This document shows, piece after piece, positions 30,431 to 39,690 of a stretch of 40,070 nt of DNA (positions are counted from its first letter, which is position 1; every line of letters starts with the position of its first letter). Origin of the DNA: Paulinella micropora (Eukaryota; Cercozoa; Imbricatea; Euglyphida); contig BJOX01000241.1 of NCBI GenBank assembly GCA_009731375.1, positions 570,781 through 610,850 of the forward strand, given 5' to 3'. Below the pieces are notes generated by a model that saw nothing but the letters and a program-made list of their open reading frames with translations, had not been told where the DNA came from and ran no database searches. The position numbers and the translations under genes were made by a program.

Positions 30431-30670
30431 ATGCCTGTCCAATACGGAGGAGAACTAGTCCATCAGACTAAGGAACTGCTCACTGGTAAGTATGAATTAA
30501 CCAAACTTTCCACTCGTGAAGGCTCGCAACCTGTCGCACTTACTACTGCTGGTGGTATGGAAAATACCTTTGAAATTCCTACTGGACCTTTGAACCTTGC
30601 GAGGAGTGTGTTGCGATTTACTTACACTCCGTCTGCTCCAGGTGCTGGCGGTCGCTACAATCGTATCAGT
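30431..30670 (+). pseudogene. Major capsid protein, N-terminal 80 codons (element C)
   Basis: MPVQYGGELVHQTKELLTGK begins the protein. TTAGGMENTFEIPTGPLNL followed by ARSVLRFTYTP is the first-strand pattern of double-jelly-roll capsid proteins of Polinton-like viruses. Directly follows the penton gene, as usual. After RYNRIS the viral sequence stops at the terminus of element D (30671), so only the first part of the first jelly roll remains. The remainder should lie beyond the far end of D. Confidence 0.7.
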
Positions 30671-31046
30671 AGTATAGGGTGCCACTACAAGACGCCCGTT
30701 CAATACACGCCCCCGCCACACAGAGACACACACCGGCCGGCCCGCACGGGACAAAATGGTAACGGTCGTAAAAAAGTGGAAACGGTTAATAAAATGACAC
30801 ACGTAGTCTTTCTCAACATTGAACACAGTCACAGCTGTCAATTTGCGAAAAAAGAAATATAAAGGGTTTTGCGGTTTTTTTTGTTGAAGTTGCTGTTAGA
30901 TAGAAAAACGAAATATAATTTATCAGCCAATACTTCAATGCGACGTGTCGTTCGTTTTGTGCGACGCATTGTTTTGCTCTTTTGCGTCGTCGTTCTTTTT
31001 TTGCGAGCAATAAGTGCCTCATCCATATTATATATTATATTATATT
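30671..31046 (+). repeat. Element D terminus and 5' region
   Basis: Starts with AGTATAGGGTGCCACT, sharing 14 bp with the element A terminus. GC-rich for about 110 bp, then AT-rich. Several (G)CGACG motifs lie at 30940-31000, and the sequence ends in TATATTATATTATATT immediately before the first ATG. No gene seen. Confidence 0.6.
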
Positions 31047-31535
31047 ATGTCATTAAATCTTATCCCAAATAATGTTAAAGATAAATATATGTGGAAAGAA
31101 CAGTTTGAAATAAATAGATATAGTTTAAGCAAGTTAAATGAATTGAAAATAAAGGCAGATAAAGAGATTGAAAAAGACGAAGCGATAATTGAGAATATGA
31201 AGAAAGAGTTGATGAATAAGAAGGAGAGGCGAGATGCGATAAAAGAGACGATAGATGAAAGAGAGAAGGAGAGAGAAGAGATAGAAGAAGACTTGATGGA
31301 GGATAGACGAAAGAAGATGAAGAGAAGAAAGATTGAGAATGAAATAAAATTGATGAAGCATTGGAAGAAGCAGAATAGAGGAATGATAGAGGCAGAGGAG
31401 TTAGTTAAGATGGAGAAAATGATTGAAAGAGGAACGACATTTACGGAAGCATGCATGATGATGAAGAGATTAGATGAAATAGGGTTAGACGTAGGGTATG
31501 GTGATAGAAATATGAATAGGGCTTGTAGGGGATAG
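31047..31535 (+). CDS. Coiled-coil protein, element D
   Basis: 162 residues from MSLNLIPNNVKDKYMWKEQF. Almost wholly helical and charged, with heptad-like Leu/Ile spacing through residues 25-110 (IENMKKELMNKKERRDAIKE, EREKEREEIEEDLME), then KHWKKQNRG, MIERGTTFTEACMMMKRLDE and a short GYGDRN tail. The MIERGTTF region aligns with the conserved motif of A and C. Start chosen at 31047 because it follows the TATATTATATT motif and aligns with the family length. Function unknown. Confidence 0.75.
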   Translation: MSLNLIPNNVKDKYMWKEQFEINRYSLSKLNELKIKADKEIEKDEAIIENMKKELMNKKERRDAIKETIDEREKEREEIEEDLMEDRRKKMKRRKIENEIKLMKHWKKQNRGMIEAEELVKMEKMIERGTTFTEACMMMKRLDEIGLDVGYGDRNMNRACRG

Positions 31536-31654
31536 TTGAATATTATTTATATGAGGGCAATATTTTCAAAAAGAAATGCTTATAGCTATTGCTGTAGGTT
31601 ATATTTTCAAAAGCATAATTTTATATAAAGTCCTGGGCAAGACATTAAACTACC
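31536..31654 (+). other. Intergenic stretch before the hairpin, element D
   Basis: AT-rich, with TTATATTTTCAAAA-type repeats (31560 and 31602). It lacks the conserved block found at this place in A and C. TCCTGGGCA near 31631 may correspond to CTATCGGGCA of A. Confidence 0.4.
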
Positions 31655-31700
31655 CCTACATAAACACACATATTTGTCCCTCTATGTGTGTTTGTGTAGG
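31655..31700 (+). promoter_or_regulatory. 18-bp stem-loop before start codon (D)
   Basis: CCTACATAAACACACATA (31655-31672) pairs with TATGTGTGTTTGTGTAGG (31683-31700), with one mismatch that is a G-U pair in RNA, around a 10-nt loop. ATG follows 5 nt later. Stem longer and different in sequence from those of A and C. Confidence 0.85.
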
Positions 31701-31705
31701 TTGTG

Positions 31706-32303
31706 ATGCCGCCGAAGAAGAAGGAAGAAAAAGCACCAGCTGAGGTAAAATTTCATATCTTTTGAATGTTCTCATAGATGTTTGTGATTGTAGGAGCCTA
31801 CTACTCCTACTACTCCTACTACACCTGCTACACCTGCTACGCCAGTTGCAGAAATTGATGGAGGAATTCGTGCTTTGGGTCTAGCTGGTAAAAAGGGAGC
31901 AAAAAAAGGTGGAAGCAAAAAGGGTGTGAGAAAATCTCCTCAGAAAGTTGCATCACAGGGTACAGTATATGTCGTTTTCAGAAACAACGATCCTCTGTCT
32001 CCTTATGTTTGCACCGACATGCCTGGGGCTGATGTCAAAGAAGTCAACGCACATGAAGCAAAGTTACTCACTTATCTTCATCCTACAAGCAAGCGCGATC
32101 ATGCAGTCGCCTTGTCGTTTGATGGAACATACCAAGTATTTCTTTCATGGGAGAATGCGGTGGCAATCTCAAAAAAACAAGGAAAAAGATTGAAAGCAAT
32201 ATTCAATGCAACATGGGTTGGAGATAACGATGTCGCTGAATTTTTTGATGATGAAGAAGCAGATGAAGAGGAAGGGGAAGGAGAAGATGAAGGAGAAAAC
32301 TAA
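31706..32303 (+). CDS. Hairpin-led small protein, spliced (element D)
   Basis: Exon 1 (31706-31744) codes MPPKKKEEKAPAE. A 49-nt GT-AG intron (31745-31793) in phase 0 follows, then exon 2 (31794-32303) with a Pro/Thr-rich stretch, EIDGGIRALGLAGKKGAKKG and a basic linker. The C-terminal domain is GTVYVVFRNNDPLS, YQVFLSWENAVAISKKQ, with an acidic tail (EEADEEEGEGEDEGEN). The unspliced frame would stop inside the intron region. Same design as 2303-2792. Function unknown; domain not recognised. Confidence 0.8.
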
Positions 32304-32361
32304 TTTTATCATTGAAAAGAAGTTTTGTTTATTTTGAACATTTAATTGACTTAGCATCCGG

Positions 32362-33363
32362 TTATAAATCCATTATCTCTTTCTTCTTTTTAATCCGGGG
32401 ACTTGACCTGATATTCTCCGGTTTAATGTCTAATGACTTTAATAAGTGGCCGGTCTTTTTTTCTTTCGTAGCTTCTTTAATGTGGTCGGCTAGTTGAGGT
32501 TTTATTTCTTCGTCCGGTTGTTCATTCATTTTAGACTTTAATAACTGCTGAGGGCTAACTAGTTCGTGGTCTGAAAGTATCAACTTGAAGCCCTTTCGGC
32601 CTTTAACCGTATATACCTTTTTAGAATACTGGACATCGCCTTTACTGAAAACAGTTCGTTCTAGTTCTTTTCTTACGGTTGAATTCTTAGGAAATGAATT
32701 AATAAGACCGGCTCTATATATTTCTTGGTCATTCTTCTTTTTACCATAATAAACTTCCATTGGTGTAGCCTTTATTGTATTATGAAATGTATTATTATAA
32801 TTATCAACAATTTCATTAATGTAAGGAACCCAAATAAAGTCGTCATTAACTTCCCACATAAAATTTAAATCATTTCTTATTGTTCTAATAAATCTATCTA
32901 CTATACTCATAGTTCGGTGGTCGCCAACTTCGTTAGTTGTATGTTGAATTCCGTTCTCTTTGAAGTATTCTGCGACTTGTCCTTTATATTCACTGCCGTT
33001 GTCGGACGTAATCCTTTTAGGTTTCGGCATTTTTTTTAAGCCCTCTAATACTTCTCCTGTTGTTTTATTTTTTATCGGTTCAATCCAGCCACGACGAGAA
33101 TAAACATCAATCATTACTAATCCAAAGTTGTAGTTTTTGTTTCCTTTCTTAGTAGCTATTTTAGACATATCCATTAAGTCAATAAACACTTGGCTTAATG
33201 GTTCAGGCTCAGGGGCTAGTATAGTATTCCATTTTTTAGGGGTCTTAGATTGATGGTGTATTTCAGAAGCTTCTTCAATTTTCTTTTTTTCAAGTTCTTC
33301 CTTATCTTGCGGAGACTCCGACTCCGTTTCAGTATTTTGTGGATTGCTGTGTTTATGGTCCAT
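32362..33363 (-). CDS. Retroviral-type (rve) integrase, element D
   Basis: 333 residues, intact. Polar N-terminus, then FIDLMDMSK (Asp62 or Asp65), FGLVMIDVYSRRGWIEPI, RITSDNGSEYKG (Asp121) and SIVDRFIRTIRND (Asp156, the position that is Glu in retroviruses; 34 residues between the last two, against 35 classically). The C-terminal part has KGRKGFKLILSDHELV and a basic end KPENIRSSPRIKKKK. Opposite strand to its upstream neighbour, stop to stop. A small hairpin abuts its ATG. Expected to catalyse element insertion; as the only fully intact copy in the youngest element it is the best candidate for activity. Confidence 0.9.
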   Translation of the reverse strand: MDHKHSNPQNTETESESPQDKEELEKKKIEEASEIHHQSKTPKKWNTILAPEPEPLSQVFIDLMDMSKIATKKGNKNYNFGLVMIDVYSRRGWIEPIKNKTTGEVLEGLKKMPKPKRITSDNGSEYKGQVAEYFKENGIQHTTNEVGDHRTMSIVDRFIRTIRNDLNFMWEVNDDFIWVPYINEIVDNYNNTFHNTIKATPMEVYYGKKKNDQEIYRAGLINSFPKNSTVRKELERTVFSKGDVQYSKKVYTVKGRKGFKLILSDHELVSPQQLLKSKMNEQPDEEIKPQLADHIKEATKEKKTGHLLKSLDIKPENIRSSPRIKKKKEIMDL

Positions 33364-33427
33364 TGTAGGGACACCCTACGACCCGACTTTTTTGGTGTTC
33401 CTTATATTGAAAGATTTTTAAAAAGTT
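33364..33427 (-). promoter_or_regulatory. Integrase leader with 6-bp hairpin
   Basis: GTAGGG/CCCTAC with a 3-nt loop (33365-33379) ends one base before the integrase ATG. The roughly 60-bp spacer is absent from A, where the acidic gene and the integrase lie 9 bp apart. Confidence 0.45.
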
Positions 33428-33925
33428 TCAAAATTTAAGAAACATTTTTGAAACATCATTATTTTCTTTTTTTGACTTCTCTGGTTGTCCCGCATAAACA
33501 TTAACATTAACTCGGCCAGTCTTCTTACCTTTACCTTTCTTAGGCTGTTCCTCTTCTTCACTTTCGCTCTCGCTCTCACTCTCCTCTTCCACTTTCTTTT
33601 TTACCACTTTCTTCGCCTTCTTCTGTTTAGTCTTCAATTTTATACCCGCAACCCGTTGGGCAACGATATCTACAAAGTCGTGTTCTACTTCCTCATCCGA
33701 ACTGCTCTCCTCACTTATCTCACCGTCTCTTCCATCAATCATATCCTTAGCCAACTGTTTCTTGGCCGTATGTTCCATCTTTTCATCATTGGTCATTTCT
33801 TTCACATTCTTCGCCTCTTCCTCCGCGAGTAATTCCCTAGCCCTCTCAATCTTTCTCTGCTTAGCCTTTTCCTTTCGCCTCGCATTAGCGATTTTAAGAT
33901 TTTCTACCGAAGATTTACCCGGCAT
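33428..33925 (-). CDS. Acidic/Lys-rich protein, element D (intact)
   Basis: 165 residues in one exon. MPGKSSVENLKIANARRKEK begins a Lys/Arg/Glu helix, then KDMIDGRDGEISEESSSDEE, DFVDIVAQRVAGIKLKTKQK, a basic block, a Glu/Ser run, VNVNVYAGQPEKS and the terminal KMFLKF shared with A (and KVFLKF in C). It serves as reference for the interrupted copies in A and B, whose arrays sit at the EESSS|DEE position. Divergent from the fibre gene by 64 bp with an AT-rich shared promoter region. Charge pattern suggests a nucleic-acid or scaffold protein; unproven. Confidence 0.75.
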   Translation of the reverse strand: MPGKSSVENLKIANARRKEKAKQRKIERARELLAEEEAKNVKEMTNDEKMEHTAKKQLAKDMIDGRDGEISEESSSDEEVEHDFVDIVAQRVAGIKLKTKQKKAKKVVKKKVEEESESESESEEEEQPKKGKGKKTGRVNVNVYAGQPEKSKKENNDVSKMFLKF

Positions 33926-33989
33926 AATTGCTTGCTATGGGTTGCTATATTTTCCTAAATATAATATTTTAATTAAGATAATATATACA

Positions 33990-36900
33990 ATGGGCAGTCA
34001 ATATAAATCGCTCTTAGGCTTATCTGAAATTGCGGTTGATAGTCTGGATATAGCCAACCTTGATTTAACGAACACAAACATAGTGGGCTTATACACAGAT
34101 AGGGTGCCAGAAGATGCTGACCCCGTAAATCTTTATTTTACTAATAGCCGATTTGATGCGAGGTTGGCTTTAAAATCAACGACTGACTTAAAAGAAGGCA
34201 CTAATCTATACTATACTGATGGTAGGTTTGATGCGCGACTAACCACTAAATCAACCACTAACTTAGCCGAAGGAACTAACTTATACTACACCACAGCAAG
34301 GGCTAATACAGATTTTGACACAAGGATAGCAACTAAATCAATAGATGCTTTAAGTGATGTAGTCATAACAGGCACCCCCGCTGATAACCAACTGCTCATT
34401 TACAGCACTGGGCAATGGCGAAATGTTGCTTCTCCTTTTCTTAGATTGGATGGCCTCACTATGATGTTTGGAAATTTAAATATGGGAGGTTTTAATGTAG
34501 TAAATGTCGGTAATGTTGATGGTATTGATGTTTCGGCTCTTGATAGTTCTGTGGTTAAACTAACAGGAGACCAAACCATAACAGGAAACAAAACATTTAC
34601 TACTTATGTAGCCGTAAAAGACTCAAATCCATTAAACACTGGCAAGTTATTCTTCAATTACAACAATAATATGGGTTCTATTTATTCGTCGGATGCGGGT
34701 GGAGCCACGGGCTATCCACTAACTATTGTAGGCTCGTCCATACTTTTTGCTCCAACAACAGGAGGTGGAATGACATTAACAAATAATGTTTTAAATTTTA
34801 ACAGCTCAACAGCAATCAGCGGACTGCCCGCACCATTCTATGATGGCGATGCTTCAACAAAAGCATATACCGATACGAAACTGGCAAAGGACGGCACGAC
34901 GGCTATGACGGGCAGTTTAAATATGGGCGGATTTTCAATAACAAATGTTAATCTTGTTGATGGTATTGATGTTTCGGCTATTGATACTTCTGTGGTTAAA
35001 CTAACAGGAGACCAAACCATAGCAGGAACCAAAACATTCAGCAATGTGGTAAATGCGAGTGCGGGGATTGATATGAAAAGCCAAAGCATAACAAATGTNN
35101 NNNNNNNNNNNNNNNNNNNNNNNNNNNNNNNNNNNNNNNNNNNNNNNNNNNNNNNNNNNNNNNNNNNNNNNNNNNNNNNNNNNNNNNNNNNNNNNNNNNN
35201 NNNNNNNNNNNNNNNNNNNNNNNNNNNNNNNNNNNNNNNNNNNNNNNNNNNNNNNNNNNNNNNNNNNNNNNNNNNNNNNNNNNNNNNNNNNNNNNNNNNN
35301 NNNNNNNNNNNNNNNNNNNNNNNNNNNNNNNNNNNNNNNNNNNNNNNNNNNNNNNNNNNNNNNNNNNNNNNNNNNNNNNNNNNNNNNNNNNNNNNNNNNN
35401 NNNNNNNNNNNNNNNNNNNNNNNNNNNNNNNNNNNNNNNNNNNNNNNNNNNNNNNNNNNNNNNNNNNNNNNNNNNNNNNNNNNNNNNNNNNNNNNNNNNN
35501 NNNNNNNNNNNNNNNNNNNNNNNNNNNNNNNNNNNNNNNNNNNNNNNNNNNNNNNNNNNNNNNNNNNNNNNNNNNNNNNNNNNNNNNNNNNNNNNNNNNN
35601 NNNNNNNNNNNNNNNNNNNNNNNNNNNNNNNNNNNNNNNNNNNNNNNNNNNNNNNNNNNNNNNNNNNNNNNNNNNNNNNNNNNNNNNNNNNNNNNNNNNN
35701 NNNNNNNNNNNNNNNNNNNNNNNNNNNNNNNNNNNNNNNNNNNNNNNNNNNNNNNNNNNNNNNNNNNNNNNNNNNNNNNNNNNNNNNNNNNNNNNNNNNN
35801 NNNNNNNNNNNNNNNNNNNNNNNNNNNNNNNNNNNNNNNNNNNNNNNNNNNNNNNNNNNNNNNNNNNNNNNNNNNNNNNNNNNNNNNNNNNNNNNNNNNN
35901 NNNNNNNNNNNNNNNNNNNNNNNNNNNNNNNNNNNNNNNNNNNNNNNNNNNNNNNNNNNNNNNNNNNNNNNNNNNNNNNNNNNNNNNNNNNNNNNNNNNN
36001 NNNNNNNNNNNNNNNNNACTAACAGGAAACCAAACCATAGCAGGAATTAAGACATATAGCAGTGGTCTTGAAATAACAGGAAATTCAACGAATGCGGCCA
36101 CAAAAGGAACATTCGTGGTTTTTAACTCCACAGCCAATATAGGAACTATCGGATGCCTTGATATGGGAACGGGTGTAAATTATAACTTTGAAATAAATGA
36201 GAAAAAAGTAAGTTTTGTTATTGATGGGGCGATTGTCGGTTGGGTAAATGCTTCGGGGCTAGATTGTAATAGTAGCAAAATAGCCAACCTTGGAACTCCG
36301 ACATTATCAACGGACGGGGCGACAAAAGGATATGCTGACACATTGGACGGACAAAATGTAAAACTATCAACAGACCAAACCATAACAGGAAGCAAAACAT
36401 TTAATGGGGCGAGCACTGTGATAAAATATCTAACTTTAACGAACAATGCAGATTTTAATAATCAAACTATCACTAATGGCGGAAATATAACATATAATGG
36501 GGCGAGGATATTAAACCAAAACGGAGGAGATATCTTTTTCAGTCAGACATCAGGAGATTATCAGTATTTCTTATTTACTCTAAATACCGCTACAAGTGGA
36601 ACCACGAACCAACGAGGTTATGTATTTACGAATGTAGCATCTGATGTAAAAGGAGCGGGACTTTATATTTCAAAACTTTTGGATAATAAAAGTGCTTCGT
36701 CTGACATTGTCCGTTTTAACAATGCGGGCGGTATGAAGTTTTATGGAGCCTTAGATATGAACAGCAACAACATAACGAGTGGTGGAACAATAACAGGAAC
36801 TACATTAACGGCAACCGCGGGTATATCAACAACAACATTAACAACAACCGACAATATAGTAGTAGGAGCGGGTAAAAGTGTGATTATTGATAGAAGTGCT

Positions 36901-37622
36901 GTTGCTAATAATAAACTGGTTTTATATGATAGTGGAACACCTTCAACAACTGGATTTTATGGATTTGGTATTGCTAGTAATACATTAATTTATAATGTTA
37001 ATGCTTCAACGGATAGCCACGTATTTTACTATGCTGCAACAAATGAATTATTTAGAATTAACAACACAGCAATCACTGCTTCAAAGGCAATAACNNNNNN
37101 NNNNNNNNNNNNNNNNNNNNNNNNNNNNNNNNNNNNNNNNNNNNNNNNNNNNNNNNNNNNNNNNNNNNNNNNNNNNNNNNNNNNNNNNNNNNNNNNNNNN
37201 NNNNNNNNCCGCTAAATGGTGCTTGGACAAACTCCTCGGACAGGAGGCTAAAATCGGATATTAAAACATTAGACTGCGGGGATTGTTGTGAGAAACTAAT
37301 GAAGATAAATTGTTGTTCGTATTATTGGAAAGCAGACGAAAAGAAAGAAAAAAAGAACCACGGATTTATCGCGGACGAAGTAAAAAAGATTTATCCAGAG
37401 TTTGTATCTGAAAGCGGAATAAAAGCAGACGATGGAGACGGCTACCTTGAAGGCATAACATATACAAATTTTATACCGATATTAGTCAGCGGATTTCAAC
37501 ATTTATCAGAAAAAGTGAATAATTTAGAAAAAGAAAATAAAACTTTACTTAATATATTACAAGACCAAACCAATTTAGTAGCAGAACTAAGAGCAGCAGT
37601 ATTCCCTTCTAATGCCCCCTAG
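33990..37622 (+). CDS. Fibre protein with S74-type chaperone end (D)
   Basis: Likely receptor-binding fibre. MGSQYKSLLGLSEI starts it after TAATATATACA. YYTDGRFDARL-type repeats, LSDVVITGTPADNQLLIYS, then repeats of VVKLTGDQTI(A/T)G(N/T)KTF separate beta-rich segments. The C-terminus carries SSDRRLKSDIKTLDCGDCC and HGFIADEVKKIYPEF, the intramolecular chaperone of phage fibres and endosialidases (Peptidase_S74), which normally cleaves itself off after trimer folding. It ends with a short Leu coiled coil. Gaps at 35099-36017 and 37095-37208 hide parts; frames on either side are open. No discoidin-like module is seen in the sequenced parts. Confidence 0.85.
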
Positions 37623-37956
37623 ATTACACCCTCCACCGCCAGTCATTGAAATAGACGGCGAACTAACACCAGAGTTGAAAAATCGTGTTTTGGATATTTC
37701 GTTGAAGAATGAGGAAAAAAAAGTAGAGCACGAATTGGAAGACAACTGGAATTGCTGTTGTATAAAAAACAGACCAACTGACAGCCGACTTATTAAATAC
37801 TTATTTCAAATGGGTATCATTATCGCCATCATCACCCTTTGTATCGTGAGGTTGTCTGAAAAGAACTTACCGTGTGAAGTTGCCAACACTTATGTCGGTA
37901 TTTTAACACTATTAATAGGCATCTGCCTTCCTAGCCCATCTAGTTCAAAGAAGTGA
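37612..37956 (+). CDS. Two-helix membrane protein, element D
   Basis: 114 residues, intact. Pro-rich start (MPPRLHPPPPVIEIDGELTP), a charged segment, Cys cluster NWNCCC, then helices at about residues 60-80 (IKYLFQMGIIIAIITLCIV) and 92-107 (YVGILTLLIGICL), joined by LSEKNLPCEVANT. The ATG overlaps the fibre end by 11 nt, suggesting coupled expression or at least tight packing. Conserved nearly residue for residue in B and C, more so than other genes. Probably a virion or host-membrane protein. Confidence 0.8.
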   Translation: MPPRLHPPPPVIEIDGELTPELKNRVLDISLKNEEKKVEHELEDNWNCCCIKNRPTDSRLIKYLFQMGIIIAIITLCIVRLSEKNLPCEVANTYVGILTLLIGICLPSPSSSKK

Positions 37957-38215
37957 GCATTCATATAGATAGACTTTATACCACGAAGCATCATTTGAGC
38001 AGATTAGCGGAATGGCTTCATCAANNNNNNNNNNAAAACTACGACACATATTATTTCCGTTATTTATGAAAACACATTTAAATTTGGTTTCTATTCCTTT
38101 TTGAATACACCACACACAACTTTCATTTTTTTTCTCACTGATCCGTGAATAGAAATCGCAGGCAGTCCGAGCAGAAATATTAATTAATAAAAAGTTTATA
38201 AGCAGTAATATATAG
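37945..38215 (-). pseudogene. Secreted cysteine-rich protein, element D
   Basis: Same family as 25659-25922: hydrophobic leader (LYILLLINFLLINIS), then TACDFYSRISEKKNESCVWC and GIETKFKCVFIN. A 10-N gap (38025-38034) follows, then EAIPLICSNDASWYKVYLYE. The stop overlaps the membrane-protein stop by 12 nt, as in C. No in-frame ATG is visible upstream before a stop near 38235, so the start is lost, non-ATG or misassembled. Confidence 0.5.
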
Positions 38216-38227
38216 AGGGCATCGCAA

Positions 38228-38590
38228 ATGACTGACTATAAATATCAGCGGATTATTTTTCTAAGTAATGATTTTGCTGGTGGTAGCAAGACATTTGACA
38301 AAAATATTCAAATGAACTTTACCCCAACCAGAATGAATGTTAAGTTTATCCACTATATGAATGACTTGACTGAAACGAAAACAAAAATCCTTTATATGGA
38401 CCGCATCGGGATTATTGGGACATTCGCAGACAGCACCACGGCAAACATTTCAAATCTCGGTTATAATCTTGGAAATATTGGCTGGACTGATGGGCAGTAT
38501 TCTTTTAAAGTGCTTAAAACAGACAGCGGTAATATTGAGACTGACCTGCTAGCTGGAAGAATTGTTATTTGTTTAGAATTCTTAGGCTAA
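38228..38590 (+). CDS. Conserved 120-residue protein, element D
   Basis: Intact. YQRIIFLSNDFAGGSKTFDK, IQMNFTPTRMNVKFIHYMND, LYMDRIGIIGTFADSTTANI, GWTDGQYSFKVLKTDSGNIE and a hydrophobic end RIVICLEFLG. The alternating pattern suggests an all-beta fold, about the size of a small jelly roll. It lies 16 bp before the packaging ATPase in both C and D, so it is probably part of a virion module. I do not recognise the family. Confidence 0.7.
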   Translation: MTDYKYQRIIFLSNDFAGGSKTFDKNIQMNFTPTRMNVKFIHYMNDLTETKTKILYMDRIGIIGTFADSTTANISNLGYNLGNIGWTDGQYSFKVLKTDSGNIETDLLAGRIVICLEFLG

Positions 38591-38606
38591 TAAAAATATA
38601 GCTACG

Positions 38607-39428
38607 ATGGAAAAGATTAACAATGTTAAAGTTAAACCAGTTAAGCAAAACGGAGATGGCGACAAGTTGGCAAAAGGATATAAGTTATTTGATGAACCGT
38701 ATGCTAATATTTTTCTTCTCGCTCGCAAGAAGAGTGGCAAGACAACGGCACTGTTTGAAATCCTGAAACGAACGACCGACAAAAAGACCCGCATTGTTAT
38801 TATCGCCAGCACGATACACAAGGACCACATCTACAAAGAAATGGTTAAGCACTTCAAGAAGAAGGGAAACCCGATGGCGATATACACATATTTGAAAACG
38901 GAAGGCTACAGTGTAATCGATTACGAGTTAGACAAACTGAATAAGCCAGATGAGGAAGAAGGCGAAATCATTCAAGACGAGAAAGAAGAACCGAAGCCGA
39001 AGTTTCTTTATTTTGGTAAAGAGGAAGAGAAGAAAAAGCAGGAGGGAGGGGAAAAAGTTGAAAGACCGAGCAAATACATCACACCAGAAGTTGTGTTCGT
39101 GCTAGACGATTTAGGTAGTGGTTTAAGGGATAAATCAGTAAGCGATTTATTAAAGGTCAACAGACATTTAAAATCAAAGGTGATTATGAGCTCTCAGTAT
39201 CTACAAGACCTTAGACCTGAGGCGATAAAACAATTAGACTACATTTTAATCTTTCCAGGTCAAAGTGTGGATAAAATGGAACTTGTATATAAGCATCTCT
39301 CTTTGGGATACGACCTTGAATACTTCATTGAAAAATACCACGAGGCGACAAAAGAACGATTTAACTTTTTGTATGTTGATGCGGTGTCGGACGAGCTGAG
39401 GCAGAATTTTAACAAACGATTTTTGTAA
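38607..39428 (+). CDS. A32/FtsK-HerA-type DNA packaging ATPase, element D
   Basis: 273 residues, intact. It would pump element DNA into preformed capsids. NIFLLARKKSGKTTALFEIL gives Walker A (ARKKSGKT, residues 39-46; the usual first Gly is Ala). VVFVLDDLGSGLRDKSVSDL gives Walker B with DD at 167-168. SSQYLQDL (about 195-202) carries the Ser-Gln sensor seen in A32-type enzymes. A Glu/Lys-rich linker (residues 112-155) separates the two, and it is shortened in C. The third copy after 39691 keeps linker and Walker B. Confidence 0.88.
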   Translation: MEKINNVKVKPVKQNGDGDKLAKGYKLFDEPYANIFLLARKKSGKTTALFEILKRTTDKKTRIVIIASTIHKDHIYKEMVKHFKKKGNPMAIYTYLKTEGYSVIDYELDKLNKPDEEEGEIIQDEKEEPKPKFLYFGKEEEKKKQEGGEKVERPSKYITPEVVFVLDDLGSGLRDKSVSDLLKVNRHLKSKVIMSSQYLQDLRPEAIKQLDYILIFPGQSVDKMELVYKHLSLGYDLEYFIEKYHEATKERFNFLYVDAVSDELRQNFNKRFL

Positions 39429-39460
39429 TTTTGTATTATTTATTTTTTTCATATATTATA

Positions 39461-39680
39461 ATGGTTGTGAAAACAACAAGGGTTGAAGTCATTCCAACAG
39501 TCGGAAAAATAACGAGAAACTCAAACACAATGGCGGGCGGGAAAAAGAAGAATGGAAAAAAGAAACAAACAGGAGGCCGAGTTAATTGGAAAAAAGTCGG
39601 ACAGGCAATATTGGATGCTAATAGGTTTATCAAGAAAAATCAATTGATTTCAAGAGGGGCTACTTTTCTTAGCGATATCG
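39461..39680 (+). CDS. Small basic protein, element D (cut by gap)
   Basis: MVVKTTRVEVIPTVGKITRN, then MAGGKKKNGKKKQTGGRVNW and KKNQLISRGATFLSDI, collinear with 27190-27507 until the 10-N gap at 39681. ATATATTATA lies directly before the ATG. The C-terminal third is missing from the assembly. Confidence 0.65.
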
Positions 39681-39690
39681 NNNNNNNNNN

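Larger units (their letters stand above)
18385..30670 (+). mobile_element. Element C: decayed Polinton-like virus
   Basis: Carries the fullest gene set in the window, from coiled coil to the start of the major capsid. Most genes have frameshifts or stops relative to D, so C is an older, inactive copy. Its left edge is set by position: TACTATAGGACACTTA near 18386 only loosely resembles the A and D termini. Its right part is interrupted by element D at 30671. Confidence 0.75.
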
